Shown in pieces: positions 11,538 through 23,109 of a DNA stretch of 64,000 nucleotides (the stretch's first letter is position 1; each line of letters starts with the position of its first letter). Position numbers and translations under genes: made by a program. The notes below the pieces were generated by a model, which ran no database searches, was not told the DNA's origin, and saw only the letters and a list, made by a program, of their open reading frames with translations. This DNA is from Eustoma russellianum. Lineage: Eukaryota; Streptophyta; Magnoliopsida; Gentianales; Gentianaceae. The stretch lies in the NCBI GenBank assembly GCA_036186865.1, contig AP025055.1:22037848-22101847 (forward strand), in the 5' to 3' direction.

Positions 11538-12652
11538 TGAAACAAGCACAAGCGTGTGGATTATTGACGGATCTTTCCTTTAACTCTACCTTCTCCTCCA
11601 ACATTGGTTTAGGCACAAAAGTGTCAAACACTCCCTTGCCTCCAATGATGATGGGGACGGTTTTGAGGCAGCCACACCAACGATTTCAGCGTTTGTCATG
11701 CAAGCATTACACCCTCATGGACGGTTCAATCTTTGGACGTGGGCAATATCACCTTCAAGGTTGCTCAAGCCTTGAAAGATCTAATCTAAGGTTCTTATGC
11801 AAAACCTAGAAACAAAAGGAACACATTTTGTGCCCAAAAGAACAACTTGTTCTTGAATAGAATTCTTCAAAGTCTGCTTTTTTACAAAGGATGCAAAATG
11901 GCCTATAAATAGGAAAAGAATTGCAACTAAACATCTATCCTAGACAACAAGACAATGCAAGACATCATCCTTGGTCAAGAGTCTTCATTAGACACGTTTT
12001 GTATTCAGCTTAAAGGAGTCAAAAACGTTTGGTCTTCATTTGTTGAACAAAGGCTAGATTTAAGGCAGCTTGTCCTCCTTTTGTTTGACCAAGTGAATCG
12101 TCCATCTAGAAGCCGAATCTGAGGACGTATCCATCTTGAAACTTCTAGTTCATGGGCTGAACTTGAACTTTGGATTTTGAATGACTCAATTCAGAGTTGT
12201 ATGATCGAGATATGCCTTGACAAAATTTATGCAATTTCCAGCAACAAAAGGGGTCAAATGGCTACATTTAAGGAAGAAATGGCGCCCTCGGTTGACTGGA
12301 CTTTTTCCGTTGATACAAGGTGAATTTGAAGATGAGTCCTTCTTGAGAAATTTAGTTCACGTCCTAAACTTAAATTTTGGCTTTGAATGACTCAATTTGG
12401 AGTTTGCATGAGTGAGATACATGTCCACAAAATTCAAGCAATTCTCAGCACTTTTCACCATTCTTGTCTAACAGTTCCAAACGGGTTTGACAACTCCAAG
12501 AGCCCCTATAAAGAAAGTAATGACATAACAAGCATCAAAGAAGTAAAAGAAAGGATAATAAACAAAAATCAAGAAATTGAAACACACAAAATGAAATGCA
12601 TGACGTGCAATCTAACTAAGACACGCCTATAACATCTTGCACATGTGCATCA
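11538..12652 (-). repeat. N 3' LTR (1115 bp)
   Basis: It begins TGAAACAAGC at 11538 and ends GTGCATCA at 12652, so the minus strand starts TGATGCACAT. It aligns with 15472-16595 throughout. A minus-strand CCTATTTATAGG at 11913-11902 is the likely TATA region. Open frames in this LTR are matched by shadows in the other LTR and show no protein family. Confidence 0.92.
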
Positions 12653-12668
12653 ATCCCTCCTTCCTAGA
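12653..12668 (-). other. N polypurine tract
   Basis: The minus strand reads CTAGGAAGGAGGGAT immediately before the LTR start. Confidence 0.75.
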
Positions 12669-15456
12669 AAAGATTCGCCCTCGAATCTTGGCATGTATGT
12701 AATGAGGGGAAAAGAACCACAACAATCCAGCAACTATGCAAGACACACTAAACAATTTAAACACAACATTCATGGAAATTTCATTCTAATATTTTAGGTG
12801 GATATAACTCGAGAATGAGCTGCACCCAACAACTATATAGAATCTTAACAACAATACTTAACAACCAGCATCTTTTTCTAACGTGTCTTAGATGCATAAA
12901 CAAGGACAATTCAAATTCCTTATTCATGTAGCTAAGACTATCACATGCAATTACTTATGCAACAACTTGGAGCATGATTTTTATGTGTGGACAGCATACT
13001 TTCAACGCAAGATGTATTAGGTGCAAGAGTTAGTATAAAACATTAAGAACAAACATCGTACCTTGCACATTCCTTGTATTTCCAAATCAGATTCTTCGCC
13101 ATTGATTTCAAACTCAATTTCATGGGGTTTGGGTGAAATTTCAGCTTGTTTATCATAATCTTTAGGCAACTTAAGCTCAATAAGCTGATGGGTAACAGCA
13201 TCATGTTCATGAAGGATTAAAGGATTATCAAACACAACTTTATTTGAATGTAAGTTAGAACCTTCAATTAATGTATCATCATTTTCATGCATTTTAAATA
13301 AAGGATTACTATAATCTTCCATTCATGTTCCTTTAAGTTTTCATGCTCAATTGTACCATCATTTTCACTAGATAGATCACTTAAGTCATCATTTAAGTCT
13401 TGCAAATCAGTAGCTAAGTTATCATGCGAGTTAAGACTTTGATCATGCACACGTCTTCCTTAGGTTCATCTTTGTTATCAACACTCGAATCATGTTCAAC
13501 CAAAGGAATTTCAACTTTCTCAAGCGTCACCTCAACATGCAAGAATTTATCATTAAGCACACTAGATCATTGCTAGGTTCATGAATGATTTCAGATTGGA
13601 ATGCAAGTAACATAGATTGCAACTCTAGAATTGTTCACCCATGTATTCTTTAGAGATTGTATTCTACTCATCGTGTTATTCAATTCCAAAGACAATGGTT
13701 TCTCATACATATCTCTAAGAGATGGAAACCAATCATTTATCATACATTCAGCAATATTCTTGTTTAAACCAGCAATAAAACCTAATCATTCTCAATTCCT
13801 GACATTCCTTAGTGTTAGCATAATAATAATCATCAAACATTGTAAATTATAATGATGCTACCAAACACTTTGTTTTTCTTGAGGAAACCTTTGACAAGAT
13901 GGTACCTTTTGGTAATAATTTCTTACCCAAATCTTATTTGCCTTACCAAGTGATCACATGCACCATTCGACATCATTTAGTCATTTTCATGAAGCATGAC
14001 TCCTCAAATGGTTTCAATCTCATTGGAACCCTGAAAGAAGACATGAAACAAACAAACCTTTGCAAAGATAGTTAGAAAATCAGTTTGCACTTGTATGTAT
14101 TTGATGCCTCACTTGCTCTCTTTTCTTTTCTCTCAACAACACTTTGTATCCTTGGCCAACCTAGGATTAGAGCCAACAAGACGAGCAATTAATGAGGTGG
14201 ACTTAGTCCAACATTTCTTCAACTATGCTTCACAACTCCAAATCAAATGCGATGGTTTTCCAACCGAGTCCATGCCAATGCAGCTCCCTACCAATTAACC
14301 CATTCAAGATGCGACGGTTTTTAAGATCCTCAAATACAATCCACAACAGTTTGTTATGCCTTAAGACATTCACAAATGATGGCAAAACAGATTGTAAGAC
14401 AGTCCAAACGAATTTTACCGAAACAACTCCAAATTCAATCAAAACAATCCAATAGCGCAAATGTATAAAGGCAGCATCAAAAATTGGACAAAAACACTAG
14501 GAATCGAATTGTAAATGAGACCAAAAGTTATGTAAGAGGTTGAGCCAAAGAAGAACTAAGAGTTGCCCTGGACAATCTTTAGTTAAACTTAGGCTTTATG
14601 CAATTTGAATCACAAGCATGTTTGATCAAATTGTAACCAATTGTGTCCAAGTGTTTCTTTGGCTATATGTAGGTGTTGTATAAGGTTGAAATTTCAGTAT
14701 TTTTGTGGGGGTGAGTCACGATAATGTGGAGGGGAAAAAACAACCACTTTTTGGGACAATTTGCACCTTAAACAACTTGCAACTTTCAAGCCCTTCTTGA
14801 CCTCTTATCTTTTGATCTTTTCATCTCTTTTCTTTTATTTTGTCGACTTTTTTCAAAGGTATGTAGACTGATTTTTTTGTTTTAATGCAATGGCAGTATG
14901 GTAATTTCACACTTTAGGCACTTGGGCTTAACTTTTCAGCACAACTTTTCTTTGTCTAGTAGGAGGTTTTTTTTATGCCGTGGTGTCTAATGTGTGGGGA
15001 AAGTAGGATTTGCTTCAAGGTGTGTAGGCTGAATTTATGATAGTGGAAGTTATGGTTTTTCAGCAACCTTGAACACAATGAATCACATCCCAAATCAATC
15101 CATAAATGCAATTCAAAACACATAAAGATTCAACTTAACTACTAGCTTCGTTAGCAACAAGAATTGTATGGAAGACTAGGTAGCTTTTTAGGTAAAAGTA
15201 GAAAGCTTTTTTTTATGTGGCTGATTACAATCTATATCACAAAACGTATTGTCCAAGTTTATACAAAAGCAGTCCGTATAACACGCGTTTAGAAGCTAAG
15301 AAGACATCATTCTGTTTTTTTTTTTTGAATTTATGGTGTTTAAGGTGGATGATGAAGGAAAATAGATGAGGGAATCAGAATCAAGATGGGGCGAAAACGG
15401 AGATGAAAGAAAACAACAAAAACAAAAAACGGATATGGGTTAAAGGGGGAACCTTT
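12669..15456 (-). other. N internal region with decayed coding remnants
   Basis: The most gene-like stretch is 13450-13017 on the minus strand. Two overlapping frames there encode an acidic, Asp/Glu/Asn-rich polypeptide (for example LQDLNDDLSDLSSENDGT and KPHEIEFEINGEESDLEIQG). A second short remnant at about 14220-14130 reads SLIARLVGSNPRLAKDTKC. I do not recognise a catalytic domain. These may be what remains of a gag-pol linker region. The rest (13460-14090 and 14300-15456) is AT-rich with no supported gene. The leader ends at the priming site at 15457. Confidence 0.5.
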
Positions 15457-15468
15457 GCTCTGATACCA
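15457..15468 (-). other. N primer-binding site (tRNA-Met type)
   Basis: The minus strand reads TGGTATCAGAGC, complementary to the 3' end of plant initiator tRNA-Met, three bases inside the 5' LTR end. Confidence 0.9.
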
Positions 15469-15471
15469 AAT

Positions 15472-16595
15472 TGATACAAGCACAAGCCTGTGGATTATTG
15501 ACGGATCTTCCCTTTAACTCTAACTTCTCCTCCAACATTGCTTTAAGCACAAAAGTGTCAAACACTCCCTTGCTTCTAATGATGATGGGGACGGTTTTGA
15601 GGCAGCCACACCAACGATTTCAGTGTTTGTCACGCAAGCATTACATCCTCGTGGACGGTTCAATCTTTGGATGTGGGCAATATCACCTTCAAGCTTGCTC
15701 AAGCCTTGAAAGATCTAATCTAAGGTTTTTATGCAAAACCTAGAAAACAAAAGGAACACATTTTGTGCTCAAAAGAACAACTTGTTCTTGAATAGAATTC
15801 TTCAAAGTCTGCTTTTTACAAAGGATGCAAAATGGCCTATAAATAGGAAAAGAATTGCAACTAAACATCTATCCTAGACAACAAGACAATGCAAGACATC
15901 ATTCTTGGTCAAGAGTCTTCATTACACACGTTTTGTATTCAGCTTAAAGGAGTCAAAAACGTTTGGTCTTCATTTGTTGAACAAAAGGCTAGATTTAAGG
16001 CAGCTTGTCCTCCTTTTGTTTTACCAAGTGAATCATCCATCTAAAAGCCGAATCTGAGGAGGTATCCTTCTTGAGACATCTAGTTCAGGAGATGAACTTG
16101 AAGTTTGGATTTTGAATGAATCAATTCAGAGCTTGTATGACCGAGATATACCTTCACAAAGTTTAAGCAATTTCCAGCAACACAACGCGGGTCAAATGGC
16201 TGGATTTAAGGAAGAAATGGCGCCTTCGGTTGACTGGACTTTTTCTTTGATACAAGGTGAATTTGAAGATGAGTCCATCTTGGGAAATTTAGTTCACGTC
16301 CTAAACTTGACTTTTGGCATTTGAATGACTCAATTTGGAGTTTGCATGAGTGAGTTACATATCCACAAAGTTCAAGCAATTCTCAGCACTTTTCACCATT
16401 CTTAGTCTAACACTTCCAAACGGGTTTGACAACTCCAAGAGCCTCTATAAAGCAAGTAAAGACATAACAAGCATCAAAGAAGTAAAAGAAAGGATAATAA
16501 ACAAAAATCAAGAAATTGAAACACACAAAATGAAATGCATGATGTGTAATCTAACTAAGACACGCCTATAACGTCTTGCACATATGTGTGCATCA
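15472..16595 (-). repeat. N 5' LTR (1124 bp)
   Basis: It runs from TGATACAAGC at 15472 to GTGCATCA at 16595 and is the partner of 11538-12652. A candidate TATA region, CCTATTTATAGG on the minus strand, lies at 15847-15836 and is identical in the other LTR. This LTR would drive transcription of N toward lower coordinates. Confidence 0.92.
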
Positions 16596-16600
16596 CGTAT
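16596..16600. repeat. N target-site duplication, right
   Basis: CGTAT, matching 11533-11537. SA reverse transcriptase coding resumes immediately after it. Confidence 0.9.
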
Positions 16601-16990
16601 ACTTCTTGCGTAAAGCCTTTAAAAATGCACTTTTTACGTTCATTTGATAGAGTTTAAAACTTTTCATGCAAGCAATAGTAAGTAAAAGTCGTATGGATTC
16701 TAAACGTGCTACGGGTGCAAATGTTTCGTCGTAGTCTATTCCTTCTTCCTGATTTATCCTTATGCTACAAGTCTCGCCTTGTTTCTAACAACTTTACCTT
16801 CTTCATTCATTTTATTTCTAAACACCCACTTTGTGCCTATTATAGTCTTATCCTGTGGTTGTGGTACTAAATCTCATACATCATTTCTTACAAATTGATT
16901 TAGTTCATCATTTATAGCATCAATCCAGGTAGAATCACTCAAAGAATCAAAAACGTTTTTAGGTTCAATTCTGGATATCATAGCATGAAA
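16601..16990 (-). pseudogene. SA reverse transcriptase, N-terminal half
   Basis: The minus strand reads EGIDYDETFAPVARLESIRL from about 16745, then KSFKLYQMNVKSAFL. This is the defining entrance of Ty1/copia RT, including the first catalytic Asp region (here NVKSAFL where NVDVKSAFL-like segments are usual). Coding is interrupted at 16600 by N and continues at 11532. Frame breaks occur near 16760. The segment upstream (16800-16990) encodes the linker from integrase. Confidence 0.88.
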
Positions 16991-17017
16991 TTGGTTTATT
17001 TCATCCGGATTTATTCT

Positions 17018-17990
17018 TCAAAGTGGTCGAACACCGTGAGTGATGTCGCCTATAATGAGATCGTGTGGGTGATCCCTATGCCATCTTGGTTGAATATTCT
17101 CTAAGTTCTCATGCATTTCTAGTGTGTTCAATTCATCATGCACGCGATCATCCTCTACATCATCTAACACGGGTTTCAGTTCAAAATCATCGTCATATTC
17201 TTTATCTTTTTCAACCTCACCAAATTCATTAAACTTCACATGAATAGATTCTAAAATTTGTCTATTAATAGGATCATAACATCTATATGCTTTTGAATTC
17301 ACAGAATATCCAACAAAAATGCATTCAATTGATTTAGATTCAAATTTATCTAAATTATCTTTCTTATTCAAAACAAAACATTTGCAACCAAACACATGAA
17401 AGGAATCAATTTTAGGCATGCAATTATTTACTATCTCATAAGGAGTTTTATTTATTTCTTTCTAATTGACAAACGATTAACTATATAGCATACACAATTT
17501 ACGGCTTCCGCCCACAAAAATCTAGGCAATTTATTTTCACACAACATGGTTCAAGCGATTTCTTGTAGTGTCCTATTCTTTCTTTCTACTACTCCATTTA
17601 GTTATGGAGTTCTAGGTGGCGAAAGCTCGTGTTTGATTCCTTTTTCTTTGCAAAAATTTAATCATGTCCTTGTTTCTAAATTCACCGCCTCTATCGCTTC
17701 TAATCTTTTTCACATTTAAACGATATTCATTTTCAAGTTGTTTTATTAATTTCGCAATCTCAATTGCACTTTTATCTTTATTTGCAAGAAATAAAGTCCA
17801 AGTATAGCGAGAAAAATCATCAACGATAACACATGCATAATGACGTCCACCGAGACTCTTAGTGCGACTAGGACAAAACTAATCAATATGTAATAATTCT
17901 AAAACTCTAGACGTGCTAATTTAATTGTTAGGATTAAGTCACTCGCGTGTTTGTTTGCCTTTAATACAAGATTCACACAACTGAAAGTTG
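17018..17990 (-). pseudogene. SA integrase
   Basis: From about 17990 the minus strand reads CESCIKGKQTRE (end of the zinc module), then RTKSLGGRHYACVIVDDFSRYTW with the first core Asp, and KKIRSDRGGEFRNKDMIKFL with the second. A decayed GVVERKNRTLQEIA carries the Glu. The C-terminal module at 17419-17018 has FHVFGCKCFVLNKKDNLDKF and SVNSKAYRCYD, standard for copia integrases. Frameshifts near 17640 and 17450 and stop codons near 17880 and 17540 make it inactive. It is followed by RT as in all Ty1/copia elements. Confidence 0.9.
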
Positions 17991-17991
17991 T

Positions 17992-18480
17992 CTAAATCAA
18001 GTTTAGCAATCCTCGTATTAGATTCTTTTGTTGAGGTTTTTCAAGTGTAGAAATGACAATGTGTCCTAAACGTCTATGCCACAAATAAATGTTAGGTTCA
18101 TTTGATATAAAGCACTTAACCTTGGCATCTAACATGTCATCCATAGAGAGCGTAAAAATATTTCTTTCCCTTTTTCCTTTTAATACTGTTTCTCTATTTT
18201 TATTTATTATATTGCAATATGGATAAGTAAAACACACATCAAAACCGTTGTCAATAAACTGTGAGATGCTAAGAAGATTATAAGATAGATTACTTACAAG
18301 GAAGAAGTTGGAGATTTGAAGGGTACTTGGGCTTCCAATTGTACCTTTTTCAATGATTATTCCTTCATTGTTGTCTCCAAAGATCACTGATCCGCCTTTT
18401 TGACCTTCTTCAACTTTGTGAACAAGCTTGGATCACCCGTCATGTGCCTTGAGCAACCACTCAAAGAACCACTTGATAGA
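17992..18480 (-). pseudogene. SA protease end and GAG-pre-integrase domain
   Basis: The minus strand reads LSGCSRHMTGDPS near 18455-18420, where copia proteases have LDSGCSRHMTG: the catalytic Asp codon is missing. The frame then shifts and continues as VIFGDNNEG, ISNFFLVSNLSYNLLSISQF and a GAG-pre-integrase block ending NIYLWHRRLGHIVISTLEK at about 18020. This places protease directly before integrase. The loss of the aspartate would kill proteolysis even if the frames were restored. Confidence 0.88.
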
Positions 18481-18559
18481 TGTGTCTTTTGATGTATGAG
18501 TTCCTTGCAATGTACAACAAAGATTTAGGTACCCTTTTAATTTGGGTCCTTACGAGTAG

Positions 18560-20496
18560 TTATTCACCTATTTGTAAAAGTACCTTTCGGCACCCATACA
18601 TGGGTGATCCTTCTCGGTCTAATAAATGGTAAGAATGCAGATGAAAGAGCAACATAGTAGACATGGGGTGAGAAAGCATTAGGCCTTTGGCCAAGAATCC
18701 CCTTATGCGCATCATATGGTGTGCGTTTTTGATATGTTCTAGTGTTAGTGTGCATAGTGCGTGATCTAGATGCATGGAATGAATGTCGTGTATGTATCAA
18801 TGGTTTCTTCTCATATCTATACGGCACATAATTATATTTTGTATGATATGAAGAAGAAGCATGACGAGATGAAGGGAGAGGGGCCCTATGCGTCATCTTA
18901 GGCGCCATGTATGCCTTAGGTGTGTCTATTTTCTTAGACAAAATGAATTTGGTTGGTTTAATTGATGTTTTGTTTTTCTCAAGTATCATAATCCGGTTTT
19001 ATCACTATCATACTTTTGTGATAAAATGATGCGATCTAGCATGTTAGTTCCCGCGTCAAATTGTTTCATCATTTTCTCTAAATCCGTATTCCTTGATTTC
19101 AAATTTGAAATCTCGGATTTCATTTCATTATTATGTGTAGTTAATGATGAGATCTCTGATTTTAATGTATTGATGATGCATGACGACTCTTCTTTTGAAT
19201 CGTTTAATTGAGAAACAAGATTTGTGTTAGAAGATTCTAACAACTTCTTGTCTTCAATTAATCGTTTCTTTTCTTTTGCGAGAGTCTTGGTGAATTTGTG
19301 CAATTCTTAATATTGACAAAAAAGATCATCATATGAAGGTTCAGAATCAGAGTCATAATCAGAAGATACCTCGTTTGATGCTTTGGATACAAAGCATACT
19401 TGTGCCGTCTCTTCTTCGTATCGGTCTCAGAATCGGATGTGTCACTCCAAGTGGAGGCCTTGAGAGCTCTTCTCCTGTATTTAGGATCTGGGACGAGTCT
19501 AGTTTTGGTCCGATCCTTGTCAAGATGTTTGTTAGTTTGTTTGTCCTTGTTAGGACAGTCATAAGATAAATGTCCAAGTTTCCCGTATTCATAGCACTTC
19601 ACGTCCTAGTCATTTGTTTTATTTTAATTCTTTTAGTGGAAGTAGACTTAGATTTGTTTTTAAATGACTTTCTCATGAATTTTCTTAAACCTTTAGCCAA
19701 TAGTATTAAGTCATCATTATCTGATTCGGAATCACTATCATCTACGTGATCGGAAGAAGTAGAGACATATTCATTTGATTTAAAAGCAATAGTCTTACCT
19801 TGTTTTGACATTGATTCCGATTTTCTTAAAGTAAGCTTGTTTTCGTATACCTTTAGCGATCCAATTAGTTCCTCTATTTTCATTGATTTGGTTTCTTTAA
19901 TTTCCTCTATTGCTGTCACTTTAGGGTCTCATTCGGATGGAAGGCTTCGTAGTACCTTTTGGACCTTTTCCTGCGTAGAGAAAGCTTTGCCAAGAGACTC
20001 AAGAGAATTGTATATGTTAGTCAATCGTAGATCCATATCAACAATAGACTCATTTGCAATAATTTAAAAGACTCAAGTGTGGACATATGCATATTATTAA
20101 ACTTGGACTCTTTTACCTGGCTAGTCCCTTCATGTTTCATCGCAAGAATTCTCCACATTTCTTGAGCACTAGAGCAATTAGACACATAACTAGATTCGCT
20201 GTTACTTAGCCCGTTTAAGAGAAATTGCATGGCTCTAGCATTCATGCTTAGTCTCTTTTTGTCATCACTAGTATATTCTTATTTTGGTTCTACAACCTCT
20301 AGTGTGACACCATCTACAGTGGATAATTTTGAAGGAACAAATGGACCGTCTTCTATAATGGACCATAGATCAATTCAATAGCCATAAGAAAAATTTTCAT
20401 TCTTAGTTTCCATTGAATAAAAGACTCGCTATCAAAAAGAGGAGGCCTTTGACTAGACATACCTTCTTGCTCGGTTTTGAAGCTAGTGGTTGTCAT
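18560..20496 (-). pseudogene. SA gag (Sirevirus type)
   Basis: The likely start is the ATG at 20496 (MTTTSFKTEQEGMSSQRPPL), followed by the FIQWKLRMKIFLM segment of a copia gag N-terminus. A UBN2-like capsid segment is at 20245-20021 (MQFLLNGLSNSESSYVSNC, AQEMWRILAMKHEGTSQVKE). A zinc knuckle is at 19602-19560 with its second Cys changed to Tyr (CYEYGKLGHLSYDC). A coiled coil lies at 19303-19000 with Glu/Lys/Leu heptads and ends in a KTGL motif. A basic tail ends HVWVPKG near 18580. This long gag with coiled coil is characteristic of Sireviruses. Frames break near 20030, 19600, 19310 and 18985. Confidence 0.88.
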
Positions 20497-20536
20497 CTCA
20501 CTTAGATCGTTGGATCTTCTTGTTGTGAGTGTGCCT

Positions 20537-20550
20537 GCTCTCTGATACCA
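20537..20550 (-). other. SA primer-binding site
   Basis: The minus strand reads TGGTATCAGAGAGC, a tRNA-Met priming site with a two-base AG duplication, two bases from the 5' LTR. Confidence 0.85.
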
Positions 20551-20552
20551 CT

Positions 20553-23056
20553 TCTAGGACCTGCAAGGCACCATTAGAAGGTGGGTTGAATAGTGGGTGT
20601 AGAAAATTTGGTTTTTAAAATGTTTTGATCCAAAATTCCAACTTCTGAAAACAGTTTCTATTTTTAGGACCTGTTTTGCAACGTTTGAAAAACTAGGTTA
20701 CAGGCCTTCACAAATTCTGAAATTTGGAGAGATTGTAGTCTTAGATGTTCTGAGTATCTCCTAAAAATTTCAGATCAAAATTCAACCTTTAACCCTTTGA
20801 AAAATCACTAGTGGTCAGATTGCGCAAATCGGCCAGAAACGATAGTCTGATTTGAAAATTTTATTCTGGTTAAACCGTGGATCCAAATGGTCTGAAAATT
20901 AAATGACAAACCTCTTACTATATGCATTTAATTGGGTTGAAACAGTTTTGAAATATTCAGAAAATTAAATGACAAACCTCTTACTATATGCATTTAATTG
21001 GGTTGAAACAGTTTTGAAATATTCTTTTGGAAAGTATGTCAAATACGTTCAAGTTCTCAACCTTTGCAAGTCTAAAAATCAGATTGCACTAGTCTCAGAA
21101 CTATTAACGTTTGAATGACTTATACTTGTCCAAAAGGGTGGAAACTTGCGCCAAATGAAACTTAGAAGATATGGCTATATTTTTGCAAAATTTTACAATT
21201 TTTGAAATTCGTTAACTATTTTTAAGATTGCAACAAAATAGATGCAAAGTGCAGGAAACTGAAAATACTATGCAGAAAAGTAAAGAACACAAGGAATTTT
21301 ATACTGGTTTGGTTAAATCAACCTACTCTAGTCTTCGAGGACACCTTCCTCGGTTATCAATAAACAAAATATTACCTTACCACACAGGGTTGATGAAGTT
21401 ACACACCAACTCCAACCCTTTACAATCGAAACAAGCAATCATAATGATCACGAACACCACCATCGAGCAGATGAAGGTTTTATCACACCTTGATCAGCCT
21501 TTTACAACAATAGAGCATGTATGGTGGTATGAATGAAGCCTATACAATATTTTTGAATATAGATACAATAGGCTTTGAGAGAAAAAGAGAAGAAAGAAAT
21601 GTAGAAGAAAAGAGTAGAGAGACTTTTTGCACTTTAGAACTTGTGAGACTTGTATTGGATTTTTGTTTGCTCTTCTCTTCCTTTTATTGTAGGTTGGCCG
21701 CCCACTCTAGGGCTTTTCTTCTCCTTGGAGATTCTCTTTTAAGTCCTTGAAAGAATGCCTTGTATAAATGTGACATCAACTTGCTTACTTGGCAACACTT
21801 GATTGGATGATTGTCTTGGCCTTGCTTACTTGGCACTCCTTGATTTGATGAGATTTGTCATCACTTGATGACTGTAAAAATCTGAGAATTACACTTAAAA
21901 CATGCGCCACATTATTAATAAAAACCTTTCCAAATATCACATAATTAATCCCACATAATTTGCAAACTAAATTGGTGTTAATTAAGCCAAGAATTCGGCC
22001 ATAACATTGATTCACATGCTGAAATTTTCAGCATGTGCAATATTTTCAACATGTTCAAATTATTGCTATATTAGTATTATATCAATCCATTGAAAATGAA
22101 GAGGCAAATTTATCACCATTAAGGAACAAAATTTCGGCCATATTAATTCACACATGCTGAATTTTCAGCATGTGTTATATTTGTGACATAGTTTGAAATA
22201 TTACCTTGTGTAGCTCCCTCCATTGTGTCACTAACCTTGTATAGTCCATTCTTGACCAATTAAGATGCCAACTAAGCTCCACATAAGCTCCATCAAGCAG
22301 CTCTAGGCGTGTGATTTAACCTTAAACATGTGCTGAATTTATTTTTGTAAACTTTGTAAAATAGTGAACAATAATTATACACATATAGTATATTCCAATC
22401 AGCCCTAATTTAAATATTCTAGAACACTTTAGTATGTATTGAATATGTAAAAAGTGTCTATATACATGTTATATGTCATGGCAAAAACGTTCCATGTGTC
22501 GTGTTCGTAGAAAACCGAATTTTCGACTTTTGTCGATTACACGATTTTTCTCCGATTAAATTCAAACTTTTTGCACATGTTATATATATTATGTCACACA
22601 TAATATACATAGAATAACTTGAATATTCAGCTTTAAATGCTGATTAAAAGTGGCACCCCATGTGACAAAAATATTGAATTTGAAATCTCCACAATTTAGC
22701 CTTAATTGGGGGTGATTTGTGTGTGCCAACATGGAATGATTTTATGGCTGATTTGTGGCCATTTTTGAAGTGTAGGGCTGGCCATCTATATATGACAAGT
22801 ACGTGACACGTTAGCGAAGTTTCGGTAGTCATCCGATACGACAAGTATTGGTTTAGAACCTTGTAACGTGTCGTAATAATTTTGTCATCACCATGACTTA
22901 TATCATATGATATCCTGAATATACTCATAAATATGAGGTAAGTATAATGGTGTGACGTTGACATATGTTCGTAAAATATATAACGTGTCGGTAGTACGTT
23001 GGAATATATGTGTATAGTGCCTTTTAAAAAAACTGAATATATATATATACATATAC

Positions 23057-23109
<53 letters not shown>

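Larger units (their letters stand above)
11538..16595 (-). mobile_element. N: short non-autonomous LTR element nested in SA
   Basis: N has two 1.12 kb LTRs flanking 2.8 kb, a perfect TSD CGTAT (11533-11537 and 16596-16600), a tRNA-Met priming site at 15457-15468 and a polypurine tract at 12653-12668. Removing it rejoins the SA reverse transcriptase. The internal region has no RT, integrase or protease that I can read, only short remnants, so it would need proteins from a relative. The minus-strand 3' internal end has a pol-tail look (RFEGESFLGRR), which suggests descent from a gypsy element. The LTRs are very similar by eye, so it is younger than SA. Confidence 0.92.

Noticed and set aside
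11522..11809. Paired plus-strand frames of similar sequence at 11522-11809 and 15471-15743
   Set aside because: They are the same LTR segment in the two N LTRs, not a duplicated gene; no domain is recognised.
13631..13852. Plus-strand frame in the N interior
   Set aside because: No family resemblance, and antisense to the presumed coding direction of N.
15457..15468. tRNA-like sequence
   Set aside because: Only the 12-base complement of a tRNA-Met 3' end is present; it is a retroelement priming site, as at 20539, 27109 and 49164.
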